From positions 1 to 16,536 of the forward strand of contig FLMG01001589.1 in the NCBI GenBank assembly GCA_900088475.1: a DNA stretch of 16,536 bases, in the 5' to 3' direction. Below are positions 6,965 to 16,536 of this stretch, one piece after another (the stretch's first letter is position 1; the number at the start of each line of letters is the position of its first letter). Source of the stretch: Hyphochytrium catenoides. Its lineage: Eukaryota; Sar; Hyphochytriomycetes; Hyphochytriales; Hyphochytriaceae. The position numbers and the translations under genes were made by a program. The notes beneath the pieces were generated by a model. It did no database searches and had not been told where the DNA came from. It was given only the letters and a program-made list of their open reading frames with translations.

Positions 6965-9900
6965 CTATGTACCATCCCCGTTATTACGACAAGAGCTTCC
7001 TGTCAAAGGAGCATTCCCATTTGGGCCCAGGCTCTGTGCAAGCTCATAGAACCGTCCACTTTCTTCTGATAGGAGGTTCATGGGACTATCATACTCCACT
7101 ACAACACCTGCATCGATCACCGCGATCTTGTCGCACCTCATAATTGTCTCTAATCGATGTGCGATAGTAAGGACAGTACATCCACTGAACTCACTTTGTA
7201 TTGCTTTCTGGATTACACGGTCGGTTCGTGCGTCCACTGACGCAGTGGCTTCATCCCTGAGGAGCATCATCATAAAGTATCAACAAAGTGAATAGAAGTC
7301 GTAAGTCAAAAGCTTGTAGCAGGTGGCATACTATAACTGCTTGTTTGTCAACTCACATGATCAAAATCTTGCTTTTCCTTAACACGGCCCTGGTTATGCA
7401 GATAAGTTGTCTCTGGCCAATACTCCAGTTGCCGCCGCCTTCGTCGATTTCTGTCAATAGCTTGCCGGGCGCGTTCGATACCGATTCTGACAATTGAACG
7501 ATGTCTAGCACTCGCCAAATCTCGCTGTCGTCATACAGACCGAAAGGGTCTAAGTTGTATCGCAACGTTCCACAGAGCAACAGCGGATCTGTTCAAGGAA
7601 GTTAGTCAAAGGCGATCTCCCTTTTCTGTGAGACCATAGAGTTCCAAAAAATGTGACATTCACCTTGGGGAATTATCGTCAATTGTTTGCGAAGTGCCTT
7701 TATACTCAACGTAGCCACGTTCAAGCCGTCGATGCATATTCTGCCTTTCTGTCTCAAAATCGGCTGGTGGTTATTGCGCAAGTAGTTGGTATATCCTTCT
7801 AAGTGCATCATGTACCTCTATCTCAGCAATACGATACAGGGCCAGGATGATGGAGCTTTTTCCAGAACCTGTTCTCCCACATATCCCGACTTTCGCACCA
7901 GCCTCGACTCTCAGGGTAAGGCCCTTCAGCACCATTGGCAGTTCCGGACGATACCGCATAAATGCTTCATCAAACGTCATTGCTCCTTTTGACGGCCAAC
8001 CAACCGGTGGGTCGCCTGTATTGGTATTAGAAGAAGCGAGGGGGAGCAATACTTATTGAACACTGACCTCCTTGGGCTTCAGAAGAACCTTCTTCGCTTT
8101 CAAGTGATTGCAAATGAAGAACTCTCTCAGCTGAAGTCATTGCATTCTCAAACATCACCAGCATCTCGATCGTAATCCCCAGCAATGATGATAAGTTTAT
8201 GCATGCGTTCAAGGCAAGGCCCAACAATACCGGATCGACAGAGGCACTGAACATAACACCCAGTAGAGCAATAACGACGACAAGTATCGCGCCAACGCAC
8301 TCTAGTCTTACGGATAGCCATTGCCCTGTCTGGCTATAAACCAAGCCCAGTCTAGTGGCAGAAGCAACTTAGCATTCTGTATTTTCACATAATTTCTCTC
8401 TCTCTTACCTTGTACTCGTGTCAATAACTTCATGGTTCTTCCTGATAGATTGAGCTTCCGCACGAAATGCTCGAATGGTGTCGAGTCCCGTGAGTGTCTC
8501 ACCAAAGTGTGAATAAATGGGTGATCTTGCGATACTATCCAAGCGCTTAAGCTCTCGACTGCTGTTTCGAATGTAATGCTGGATCCAGAGATAGAGGATA
8601 AACAATGGAACGAACGCCATGACAACATAGACCTGAAAATAACACCGCAGGGACTTTCGTCAACGCAAAACACGCTTATCACGAATTGGTCACGTCTTAC
8701 ATTGAAGGTACAGGAGACAATAATTCCGGCCACCACCATCAAGAGCTGAATGGCAAACTGGGTGAATAAAGGTTCTAGCCTGTAAAAGAGAAGAGGTGAT
8801 CAGCTTAAGTCCCGTCGGCGGAAACAGAACACAACGCACAGATCCACTTGATTCATATCCATTGAAAATCGGTTGAGAAGTCTTCCTAAAGGAGTTACAT
8901 CAAAAAAAGTCGGGATGGGGCTTCGAAGAACCCGATCGAGAGCATTGGTATGGACACTAAGCCCGATCGACGCCATTACAGTGACAGAGACTAATGAGCA
9001 AATTAGCAACCGATCCAGTAACGCCTACTGATAAAGCAATGAGACGAACCAACTGTAGCCAGACACTTTATCAGCGCGGTGCATGCTGCTATCGCAACAT
9101 ATATGATGATGTAGTCTCTCGTCATAAGCTCAAAATTATCTCCACCTATTTTTAAAATAACATCTTTAAGGGAGGCTCTGGTAATATAGCAAGCAGAAGT
9201 GACTTACCCCAAATACCAAGCCACCAATTTTGCAATACGCTTCCAGCCTCTGCGATATTCAGCAGTCCGATAACGACTCCCAAGCAAATATAACCCATAC
9301 GACCGAGGGTACCAAAGAACCTTATATAAGTCCGGAAGGTTACTGCGCCTACTTCCCTATCTTCATCCTGATGGAGCTGACCTTATAACAAGGAACCAGT
9401 AAGAAAGACGCGGCGCTCGTTTGCGGGTCATCGGGACAAACTGCGTACCGTTTGCATTTGATGTATCAGGATCGCTATTGCTGCAACGATGATTGGTTGC
9501 GGCAAGATCTGCTGATGATTTGGAGTTTCTGTCAACCGCGTCCACCTCACCATGTGCCACCGTGGAAGCGGGTGCCTCATTTTCAGAATTTCGATGTTCT
9601 GAAAAGAAGTGAGGATATATTTCTCGGACATCTAAAGGAGAGCCAGCAAGAGCCACGCCCTGATTCTCCATTACAATAACAATATCTGCTTTCTCCAAGA
9701 GTTGATAGTGCGAGTTTAACACGAGCAAACGAGTCTTCCCTGCAAGTTCTCCCAGTACTGCTTTGTTGAAGATGTTGTCAGCGACGTGAGCATCCACTGA
9801 ACTCAGCGGATCATCAAAGATGAAAATGTCCTTGCTACTCTGATAGAGAGCACGGGCAAGAGCGACCCGTGCCTTCTGACCACCAGACAGATTGATACCG

Positions 9901-12217
9901 TTGTCACCAATCTGCGTGCTGTCTCCTGCACGATAGAATGACATGATGAGATAGACTCTCATAAAAAGGAATCACATATTTTTTTGAGTCAACCTGCTGC
10001 CAAACTGCTAAGATCTTCCTGAAGTTGTGCTGCTTCAATGGATGATGTGTACTTGCTCATGTCCATTTCACTGTTAAAAAGCACGGCTTCTCGTAGCGTT
10101 CCGGATGGGATCCACGCTTGCTGGCTCACATATGCGACATCACCACAAACATGTAGTCGACCTGCAGAAGAGAAACTGAAAGGGTCACTATCGCATTTGG
10201 TCCCGACGCGCGGCCGACTGCAGTCTTGAAACAGGACAAACCTCGAACCTGGTGTAAGTGTCCAAGCAGAGAAGACAGAAGTGCCGTCTTTCCACTACCA
10301 ACTGCCCCAACGATAGCACAAAGAGAACCAGCCGGAATGTGAAGGTTTACCCCAGCGAGGGCAGTACCATCGCCGGCCTTCATTTCCAGCCCTTCCGAAA
10401 CAGCTTCCTCGCCTTCAACGAAATCGCCGGCAGAACTGCGGTGGCTGTACACCCCCGAGACGGGGTGTGAGGAATCATCCGTTGTGGGCGTCATGTGATG
10501 CCACAGAAATGTCCCATCTTCAATTAAAATACTTCCGAGCGGCAATGAGACCCCTTTGTGATCGTTTCGTGCAATCGATATGTCCATGGCAATTTCTTGC
10601 TCCTCTAAATGTTCCTTGATGCGCTTTGCGGAGACTTCAGCTTGAACCAGTGCGGCAAAGACTTGAGGCAGGTTCCTTACTCGCTCCTCCAATAAGTCAA
10701 CAAATGCCATCGTAGTGAATACCTTAGCGGTTGTCAGTTCACCTCCCATCGCCACATGTATACCAAGAGTTGATAACAAAATGAAGAAGGGGCTGAGTGT
10801 GGAGAGGGTAATCATAGTCGCGAATATCCATCCTCTCCTACGAACAGCTTCTACCTCCTTAGTTCGCTCTGCTTTAATCCTTTGCAAGACGGCATCTTCC
10901 TACAATGCAATGCAGACGAGGTATTAGAACTCAAACAAGTTATCAAAGCCACACACCACTAATTTAACGTACCCATACGTAGAGCTTTATAACACGAATG
11001 CTTTTAAGAACTTCGTTAATGAGCTTTACTCTGTCTTGCATGTGGTGTAAAATGACTCCTTGGTGCTTGCCGATTTGGTTCGCTATTCCGCCCTGTATGA
11101 TTTAATTGGCACAGAGAAGATCAGATACATAAGAAGGTGTAGAGTCTATCAAACCAGCTACCTGCACGGCGAAGGATAGTCCAATCATAATGACTCCACC
11201 GAAGGCTGATGCGCCAAGAAAAGCTACAAAGGCAACCGTTCCAACAAGAAGGACAACAAGACCTCCCCAGAAGTCGTGAAATCGTATAAAAGACTGGAAA
11301 CTGCGAAGATAAGATTCCGTGATAGCAGCATTTAGCAGCGTTGTCACATAGAGCACAGCAATAACGGACTTACTTTTGGACATCAACGCTTATAAGCGTC
11401 ACGCTCCTACCAGATGACGCAAATTTCTTGCCAGAGGTGACCACGACCATAGTCTTTTTAAAGAGACAGGCCATGAGGGCTGCTCTTACACGAAGGGATA
11501 CGCAAATGAGTTCGGTAGTGACGTAAGACCGCGACATCAGACCTATAAGCTGCCCACGATCATATGTGGTGTCAGCCCACCGTTTATACAAACAGAAGAT
11601 ATCAAATAATTATCAACCTGAACTCCTAGGAGCAAAAGTACAAGCCAATACTTGCTTCCGACTAAGCGAAGAAGGAGAGGACTCTCTTCAGTGGAGACGG
11701 TTGCTATCACTGATTGTACAAAGAATGGTAGAGCCAGCTCTGCCATTAGACCAAACAATGAAATGACACCGGTTGACACTAAGACACGAGCGTCAAAGAT
11801 CGCCGCTGCCTTGAAAAGAGGGAACTTTGAATGCTTAGCAGTGGTCCAGATCTTCATGAAGCGAGCTACGAGTAGGATCATTATCGACTCGGTCAGGTTT
11901 TGACATTATATTTGCCTCAGCTGCTTACCTCCGCACTCTTCAGCCCGTAACCATTGTGGAACCTTCCAAATGTCATCCTGCTGTAGGGTCTTCCTATTGC
12001 CTTTGGAGAGCAAAGGGTTCAACCACCAAACTGTCATACGAGAAAGCACTCCCGCAGAATCCAAAGGGTGTGGAAGGTTTCGCCACGCTGCAACTCGTAG
12101 ACAGGCAGCATCGTTGTTGTCTCCGCCATCGGCTCTGGTGTTTGGCGAAGGCTGCCCTTCTCGATACCTTGCGAAGGCCACAGGGGTGAACTCTTCTTCG
12201 TCGGCTGATTGTCGCAT
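6965..12217 (-). CDS. ABCC-subfamily (MRP-type) full ABC transporter, 18 exons
   Basis: This is an ATP-driven membrane exporter; the family moves anionic and conjugated organic compounds out of the cytosol or into vacuoles, but the substrate is not readable here. Exons, 5' to 3' on the minus strand: 12217-11929, 11865-11618, 11549-11374, 11300-11162, 11092-10973, 10899-10242, 10161-9994, 9925-9449, 9381-9208, 9145-9050, 8990-8840, 8779-8701, 8632-8409, 8351-8068, 8015-7816, 7748-7664, 7588-7357, 7256-6965. All introns are GT..AG, 52-100 bases. Phases match throughout and the total is 4092 bases, 1363 residues. Order: HPLDSAG entry motif (about 55), TMD1, YVWED (322-326), NBD1 Walker A GAVGSGKT (522-529), LSGGQ (612-616), Walker B IFIFDD (633-638; Asp where the catalytic Glu would be, usual in ABCC NBD1). 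Then TMD2 with WLSVRLE (1011-1017), NBD2 Walker A GRTGSGKS (1141-1148), signature WSIGQ (1244-1248), ILIMDE (1264-1269) and H-loop His 1300. There is no TMD0, so it is the short type. The start at 12217 has an in-frame TAG at 12226-12224. Confidence 0.93.
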
Positions 12218-12303
12218 CCTTCCCTAGTCGCGGGCTCGCCGGTCTGCCAGGAGTCAGGAGCTCCAAGTGGAAGGAAAGTTCTTGTCTGGCCTTGTAGTTC
12301 TAC

Positions 12304-12393
12304 GTCTTGCGTGATTAGGCCGCCCGCTGATGGAAGGTCGAGCATGATAAACGGCAACGATATGACCTCATAAGTATCGGCCCACCATTCCAT
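12304..12393 (-). other. Possible alternative first exon of the ABCC transporter
   Basis: An open frame starts at ATG 12393, upstream of the chosen start and in another frame. Splicing a GTAGAA..CTAG intron (12303-12224, 80 bases, with a CTGAC branch-like word) would join its first 30 codons in phase to GGA-AGG-ATG of the transporter frame and add 32 residues, removing the in-frame TAG. The donor is weaker than the GTAAGT/GTACGT-type donors of the other introns, so I keep the start at 12217. If unspliced, this ATG would open an upstream frame overlapping the transporter start (12393-12034). Confidence 0.3.
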
Positions 12394-13160
12394 GCTGGCG
12401 TAATAGGAGAATGCTCAGGGCTCAGTGATCGTGTTAGAAAGGATGGCTTTCATAAGCTGTTGGATGAATGATTATGATTCATCTTTTCTTTGGTCCAACA
12501 GGTTGTCTGACTGGCAGTCTGATTTGGGTCGTCCCTGTGTTGATTGGACACAGAATAACAAGATGACGCTTCTTTGTCTGTCTAGAAGTCATCGCCTCTC
12601 TTCTAAGGTATCAGCGGGCGACCGGTGGACCGGTGTCTGTTTTATACCCATTTTCATCTTATTACCCATTTTAGTCTTTGGTCACTCTCTACAAAAGTCA
12701 AAGAGCCCCTGATTGAGACGGGTCCAAGGTTCTTTTTTGACGTATGGCGCGGTAGTTCTAGAAGCGCCCGGCCACGAATAGGATCACTGCGGAAATCGCT
12801 GTAACTTCTTGCGTATTTTGGCTAGCTTTCCAACGGTACGAGTACCAGCGGATTGTTTATAAAAATATCTTCCTTATTAGTTGCAGATTATGGAGTACTA
12901 GAAAAAATTATAAAGGAGTGACTAGTAGACTACTGTTTATAAAAGAGGAAGAGAGATGATTGTTAGAAAATGTATGGGAACCTTCCACAAGTGGGTCACT
13001 CGGCAACGAAGGTTTCACGGGTTGTCTGGCAGATGCCTACTACAATCTATGCCCACCCATCCCTGCACAAACAGCCAATCATCACTCAGGAGTGATCTTA
13101 TTTAGACCGCTTAATTAAGAACAGATTGCTGTAATCTATTTAGGGGGCATAAGCCATAGT
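12394..13160. other. Intergenic region upstream of the transporter
   Basis: No gene seen. This should contain the transporter promoter (reading leftwards), but I cannot assign a core element. The right half is AT-rich and holds two gtttataaaa words (about 12856 and 12936) and a short palindrome agtagactact (about 12929). The repeated gtttataaa words might be decayed transposon-end or promoter sequence; this is not demonstrable by eye. Confidence 0.4.
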
Positions 13161-13329
13161 TCTAATTAAGGACCATGCCTAAGAAAACCTCTGGAAAGCT
13201 CCACTCCAACTTCAGCCAGGTTGACGTCTCCAGGCTATTGCTGCCGCATGATAGAACGTTCTCAGGATTGGTTGCGGTGTCTTCTCCATAGCAACAGCTT
13301 TTGATGATGAAGCCGACACCAAAGGCGAA

Positions 13330-13924
13330 GAGGCATTGGCGACGTCTTTTTTTTCCTATTCTTCTTCTCTCTTTCTGCAGCGGCGGCTTCACGTTGTAGT
13401 TTCCTTTGTGCCTGCAATCGCTGTCTCTCAAGCTTCTCTTCCTTCTATCTGTCGCTTAACAACAGCCTCTCCTTGGGCCTACTTTGCCTCAACTTCCTGG
13501 TTCTTCCTAAACTTTTCTGCAAGCTACGGGGTTTCTTGGCGGATTGGGCCTGCTTTCTGGCTTCACGATCCGCCACCTTCTGATTTTCGATTCTCTCCTG
13601 TTCAGCTACCTTCTCTTCAAAGATTTGCGAGTTGACCATCCCGATGCCTGTCAAACTCCTCTTTTTCTTCTTCGTCTTGTCCTTCTCCTCCCCTGCTGCT
13701 CCTTCTTCATCACCACCATCATTGCCCTCTGTCTGTCTTTCAGGTGACCTTTGAGGGGCTGCAAAGTACTTCTCTTCGAGAACTCGTAGCCCATCAAGTA
13801 TCACCTTGTCAGTCGCCGAAAGGCGTTCGCGCTGCCCTTCTGGGCAGCGAAGAGGGCGATACTGGGCTTTGCCTACGGCTGCCTGGCTACCAGAGACCTT
13901 AAGGGCAGATAAATCAATCTTCAC
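13330..13924 (-). pseudogene. Charged coiled-coil tail of the pogo-like transposase
   Basis: This continues the transposase frame after the TGA at 13942-13940. It has an acidic Gly/Glu-rich stretch (GNDGGDEEGAAGEE), a lysine run, LTGIGMVNS, then a long Glu/Arg/Lys/Gln helix. Near 13535 the best reading moves to another frame (AEKFRKNQEVEAK), and an in-frame TAG lies at 13447-13445. Beyond that TAG the original frame again gives a coiled-coil stretch (LERQRLQAQRKLQREAAAAER) ending in a basic run at about 13340. Such helical charged tails are common after DDE domains of pogo-like transposases. The separate open frame 13431-13162 is probably a shadow. Confidence 0.6.
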
Positions 13925-15138
13925 CAGATTGGGTGGATATCATCCTGGGACCTCCCACGAGCTCTTAATCGCATCCGCTGTCATACCGTTCTTGTACGTC
14001 GTGTCAAGAAGTGCACTAAAAGATGCTGAATATATCTTTGCAGCAGGCTTTGTACGGTCGCATTCAAAGAACCTTCGTTCATGCCAAGCTTTGACGGTGA
14101 CCGCATACTTCAATTTTACCTGTAGAAGGGCGGACTGATCAAATTGTTGCAGCAGATTCGTAGTGTGCGATGGCAGCCAGACAAGGTCAATGCCGAGGTC
14201 CCTCATCTCTTTCTGGTAGGCACTGCCGAAGTGAGAAGAGTGTCCGTCCATGACAATAACGTGCCTGTTTTCTGGGCTAGCATTTACCGTTGTCGCAAAG
14301 TTCTTCATGAAGGAATGAAAAAGTTCCTTTGTGATCCAGCCTTTCTTGGAGACTCCAGCCAAAGCTCCAGGAAATTCTTTGTCTATCAGCATCTCCTCGC
14401 TGACAGAAGCGCCCTTGAAGATTACCCCAGGAGCCAAGTACTGCCCAGCAGCATTTATCACGCCTATGACGGTAATGTGGCTGTCCCCCGTTTTCTTATG
14501 TTGGACTCTCAACGTTATGTGCTTCACTCCAACTGGAGCACGACTCTGAGCTTGCTAGGATCTCCGTCTTGTGTGAAGCCTGTCTTATCAACATTCCATA
14601 TGTGATCTGGCGAGATGGTTTGCCCCGTAATAAGAGGTATCCAATGATTCACGAAGAAGGACTTAACAACTTCTGGGCTTGACTTCTCCGACGAGCGCAC
14701 CCGGGATAACGGCGAGGGCTTGCGACAACCGTTGAAGTCTGCTTTCCAGCGCGCACAAAAGTTGGAAAACCACTTGTCAGGTAGACCCCCATCATGATTA
14801 GGCTGCTTTAGCTTATCTGAATGGAGGTTCCGTGCGAGCTCTGAAGCACAGGCAATAAACTCCTCTCGTGTCAGCGGAAACCCGTTGCTCGAGAGTAGTT
14901 CGCTCCATCGGATAAGCAGCAACTCCCCAGCCTCCGTAAAACTTTTTCTATTGAGTCCCCAAGCGTCTTCAATAGAGGTGATGGACTCTAAATACTCCTC
15001 AAGTTTCCTCGCTCCATCATCAGTGAGAAAGTCCTCTTGTTGGAGACCTAGCGCTTTTGTTGCCCTATCCATTAGTTTATCCACAGCAATCAGCAAGCTC
15101 TTAACTGCTACCTGCTTTCTTCCGCCAGGGATATGAGC
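13330..15138 (-). pseudogene. Pogo/CENP-B-like DDE transposase, broken
   Basis: This is a cut-and-paste transposase of the Tc1/mariner-pogo superfamily. The first frame is open from just after a TAA near 15139 to 14524. It carries a CENP-B-type DNA-binding segment (GFPLTREEFIACASELARN, then LPDKWFSNFCARWK) and the first catalytic Asp in WNVDKTGF, where the family usually reads N.DETG. A one-base shift near 14548 moves the reading to the frame 14527-13940. That frame has VIGVINAAG, the second Asp in VIVMDGHSSH, and the third Asp in LLQQFD, with 35 residues between the last two. An in-frame TGA at 13942-13940 interrupts a WEVPG.YPPN segment, then reading continues in the same frame. The catalytic triad is thus conserved but the gene is dead. 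I could not find terminal inverted repeats by eye in 12900-13170 or 15140-15480. Confidence 0.85.
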
Positions 15139-15615
15139 TTAGTCTGTCTGAAGCTAGTTATAGTAGCAAGAGAAGAATGAGAAACCTATCGACGCTTGTC
15201 CTGGAGGTGAATATGAACATTGATCTGCAGTGGTAGTAGAAGACGCAACTCTTCGTGATGAAGATGGCGAGTAATAATGGTCATGGAGCGTGTTAAGCTA
15301 CCGACTGCCCGTTAATAAGAGCTAAGGCAAAAATATGAAGGTCTAGATTAACAATGCTAGCGGCCAACATGACTAGCGTGCCCTACCTCAGAAAGGACAT
15401 GCCGGCGTCTTCTACAAGCGGCAACAAGCTGGAGAACGAGATGTCCAAAAATACCTCATAAGCTCCTGGCACCAGCGCGTTGCATGCCTAATGATCATCT
15501 TCGTTTCCTTCCTCGAAGTAGACCACCGTCCTATTACTCGGCAGCACTGCTATTATGGACAACAGCTGACGACTGTCCCCTCCTCCTTCTCCTATTTGTT
15601 CCTCTATCTATGTAC
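15139..15615. other. Intergenic DNA, nothing recognised
   Basis: No open frame with recognisable motifs and no RNA gene seen. This interval should contain the right end of the pogo-like element, but no sequence complementary to the DNA left of 13330 was found by eye. Confidence 0.4.
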
Positions 15616-15619
15616 CAAG

Positions 15620-15960
15620 TACACACAGATGATGACTAGCTCCGTCCCTGGTCGCGATCCATCTCTCGAACCACACGCAGATGATGATGCCCTGCGGCCA
15701 TGAGCTCCTGGTATCTATATCTGTCTGCGAGGCACACGCAGCTGGTTATGATGACCTGCCATGAGCTCCTGGTCTCTATCTACCGGCCAGGCACACACAG
15801 ATGATGATGACCGGCAACCATGAGCTCCTGGTCTCAATCTACCTACGAGGCACAAGCAGATGATGATGCCCTTCGCCCATGAACACCGTCGGTTCTCTAA
15901 TAGCTATCCTCACAAGGCAAATGCAGATGTTGATGCGTGCTGCCCTCCGCCCATGAGCTT
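15620..15960. repeat. Decayed tandem repeat, period about 60 bases
   Basis: At least five copies can be aligned on the words cacacgcagatgatgatg and catgagctcctggtctctatctac. The first word, or a variant, starts near 15622, 15672, 15733, 15792, 15851 and 15918, giving spacings of roughly 50-67, most often 59-61. The second word follows at about 15700, 15760, 15820 and, altered, 15950. The spacing varies and is not a multiple of three, so a repeat-protein gene is unlikely. Confidence 0.8.
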
Positions 15961-16094
15961 CTAGTCATGACACCACGCCCTCCGAAGGAAGAGACCGCGA
16001 TCGATGATTACCTGACGCTAGCTGTAGTTCTAGGAGGAGCTGCAGCTGGAGCTACTTCGTAGGAATTATCATCGTGGTTGAGACAGGAGGAAGA

Positions 16095-16536
16095 TCAAAG
16101 GTCAAGCAGGAGAGAGAGAAAGACACAACGTAGTGCCCTTTCGCTGGCCCAAAAGCTGTGAAATAAGCTCCAGAAACACCAGAAACCTTGATTCTTGACA
16201 GTAATCCAAGCCAGTAACCCTACAGTACTTGGAATTGTACTGTCTGCCTTTTTCACATTTGCTTTCACTTTCACAAATAATTTACCATTTGTAAAATGTG
16301 CAATCATTTCACTTGCGAATCCTTTTAATTGACTAGCCGTTAGTAATGGCAATTTCGAACTTACAAGAAATCCCTTGTCAAGAATAAGCTCCCTCGACAG
16401 TGCCTCCTCTATACCTCTGCAACTTTTGCCATCTTCTCTCTCCCCTTTTTCCGCTCGTTTTGACTTCTCCCTCTCTGTCCTCTCTCTCTGTCCTCTCTCT
16501 CTTTCCTCTCTCTCTTTCCTCTCTCTCTCTCTCTCT
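16095..16536 (-). CDS. Unrecognised open frame, partial at the right edge
   Basis: The frame is open on the minus strand from the window edge to a TAG at 16097-16095. Its first part is forced by the purine-rich microsatellite strand (which contains no T, so no stop is possible) and is not evidence of coding. From about 16430 to 16200 it has an ordinary protein-like composition (SRELILDKGFLVSSKLPLL, FASEMIAHFTNGKLFVKVK). The DNA there is AT-rich compared with the rest of the window. I do not recognise a family. A TACTAAC-type branch word followed by CTAG near 16345-16335 means part of it could instead be an intron. Coding status is uncertain. Confidence 0.25.
   Translation of the reverse strand, partial: ERERERKEREERERGQRERTEREKSKRAEKGEREDGKSCRGIEEALSRELILDKGFLVSSKLPLLTASQLKGFASEMIAHFTNGKLFVKVKANVKKADSTIPSTVGLLAWITVKNQGFWCFWSLFHSFWASERALRCVFLSLLLDL
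16477..16536. repeat. CT microsatellite with 13-base higher-order unit
   Basis: Four 13-base units follow one another: gtcctctctctct twice (16477-16502), then ttcctctctctct twice (16503-16528), followed by pure CT to the window edge. The array probably continues beyond the window. Confidence 0.95.

Noticed and set aside
8308-8742. Open frame of 144 codons on the minus strand
   Set aside because: It reads in the transporter frame through part of exon 12 and then through an intron and out of frame across exon 13; the spliced model explains the locus better.
12856-12950. Repeated gtttataaa words as terminal repeats of the pogo-like element
   Set aside because: They are direct rather than inverted, and no counterpart was found on the right side of the transposase.
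13162-13431. Open frame of 89 codons on the minus strand
   Set aside because: It overlaps the coiled-coil tail of the transposase in another frame, and its sequence is less protein-like than that tail.
13445-13942. Stop-codon reassignment, suggested by stops within coding-like frames
   Set aside because: All three stop types occur, frameshifts are present in the same pseudogenes, and the intact transporter ends at a normal stop without internal stops.
14144-14605. Open frame of 153 codons on the plus strand
   Set aside because: It is the mirror of the pogo-like DDE domain and shows no independent motif.

Overview
The window looks like nuclear DNA of an intron-rich microbial eukaryote. The evidence is a complete ABC-transporter gene split by 17 short introns (52-100 bases, GT..AG), degraded eukaryotic transposons (a Maverick/Polinton-type relic and a pogo/CENP-B-type transposase) and tandem repeats. 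No bacterial operon signals, tRNA, rRNA or CRISPR array were seen. The transporter and transposon types would suit an oomycete or other stramenopile, but an early-diverging fungus is not excluded; this is inference from family content only.

Layout from left to right. 1-1950: no convincing gene; two tandem-repeat arrays (period about 119, decayed; period 112, well kept) and a perfect 12-base inverted repeat. 1955-6367, minus strand: relic of a self-synthesising Maverick/Polinton-type transposon. Read 5' to 3' on the minus strand it holds a retroviral-type integrase and then a very long family-B DNA polymerase in which exonuclease motif III, palm motifs A, B and C and the C-terminal part can all be found, but in different frames. 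One break falls inside the catalytic YxDTDS motif C, so the polymerase cannot be active. No capsid, packaging ATPase or protease gene of the element is present here.

6965-12217, minus strand: an apparently intact ABCC (MRP-type) full transporter. The 18-exon model has consistent phases at every junction and sums to 4092 bases (1363 residues), with both membrane domains and both nucleotide-binding domains. It is the only gene in the window that looks functional. 13330-15138, minus strand: a pogo-like DDE transposase pseudogene that keeps all three catalytic aspartates but has at least one frameshift and two in-frame stops. 15620-15960: a decayed tandem array of about 60 bases. 16095-16536: an unrecognised open frame on the minus strand running off the right edge through a GA/CT microsatellite.

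No functional cooperation between these genes is suggested. The picture is one conserved transporter gene held intact between two dead transposons and several satellite-like arrays.
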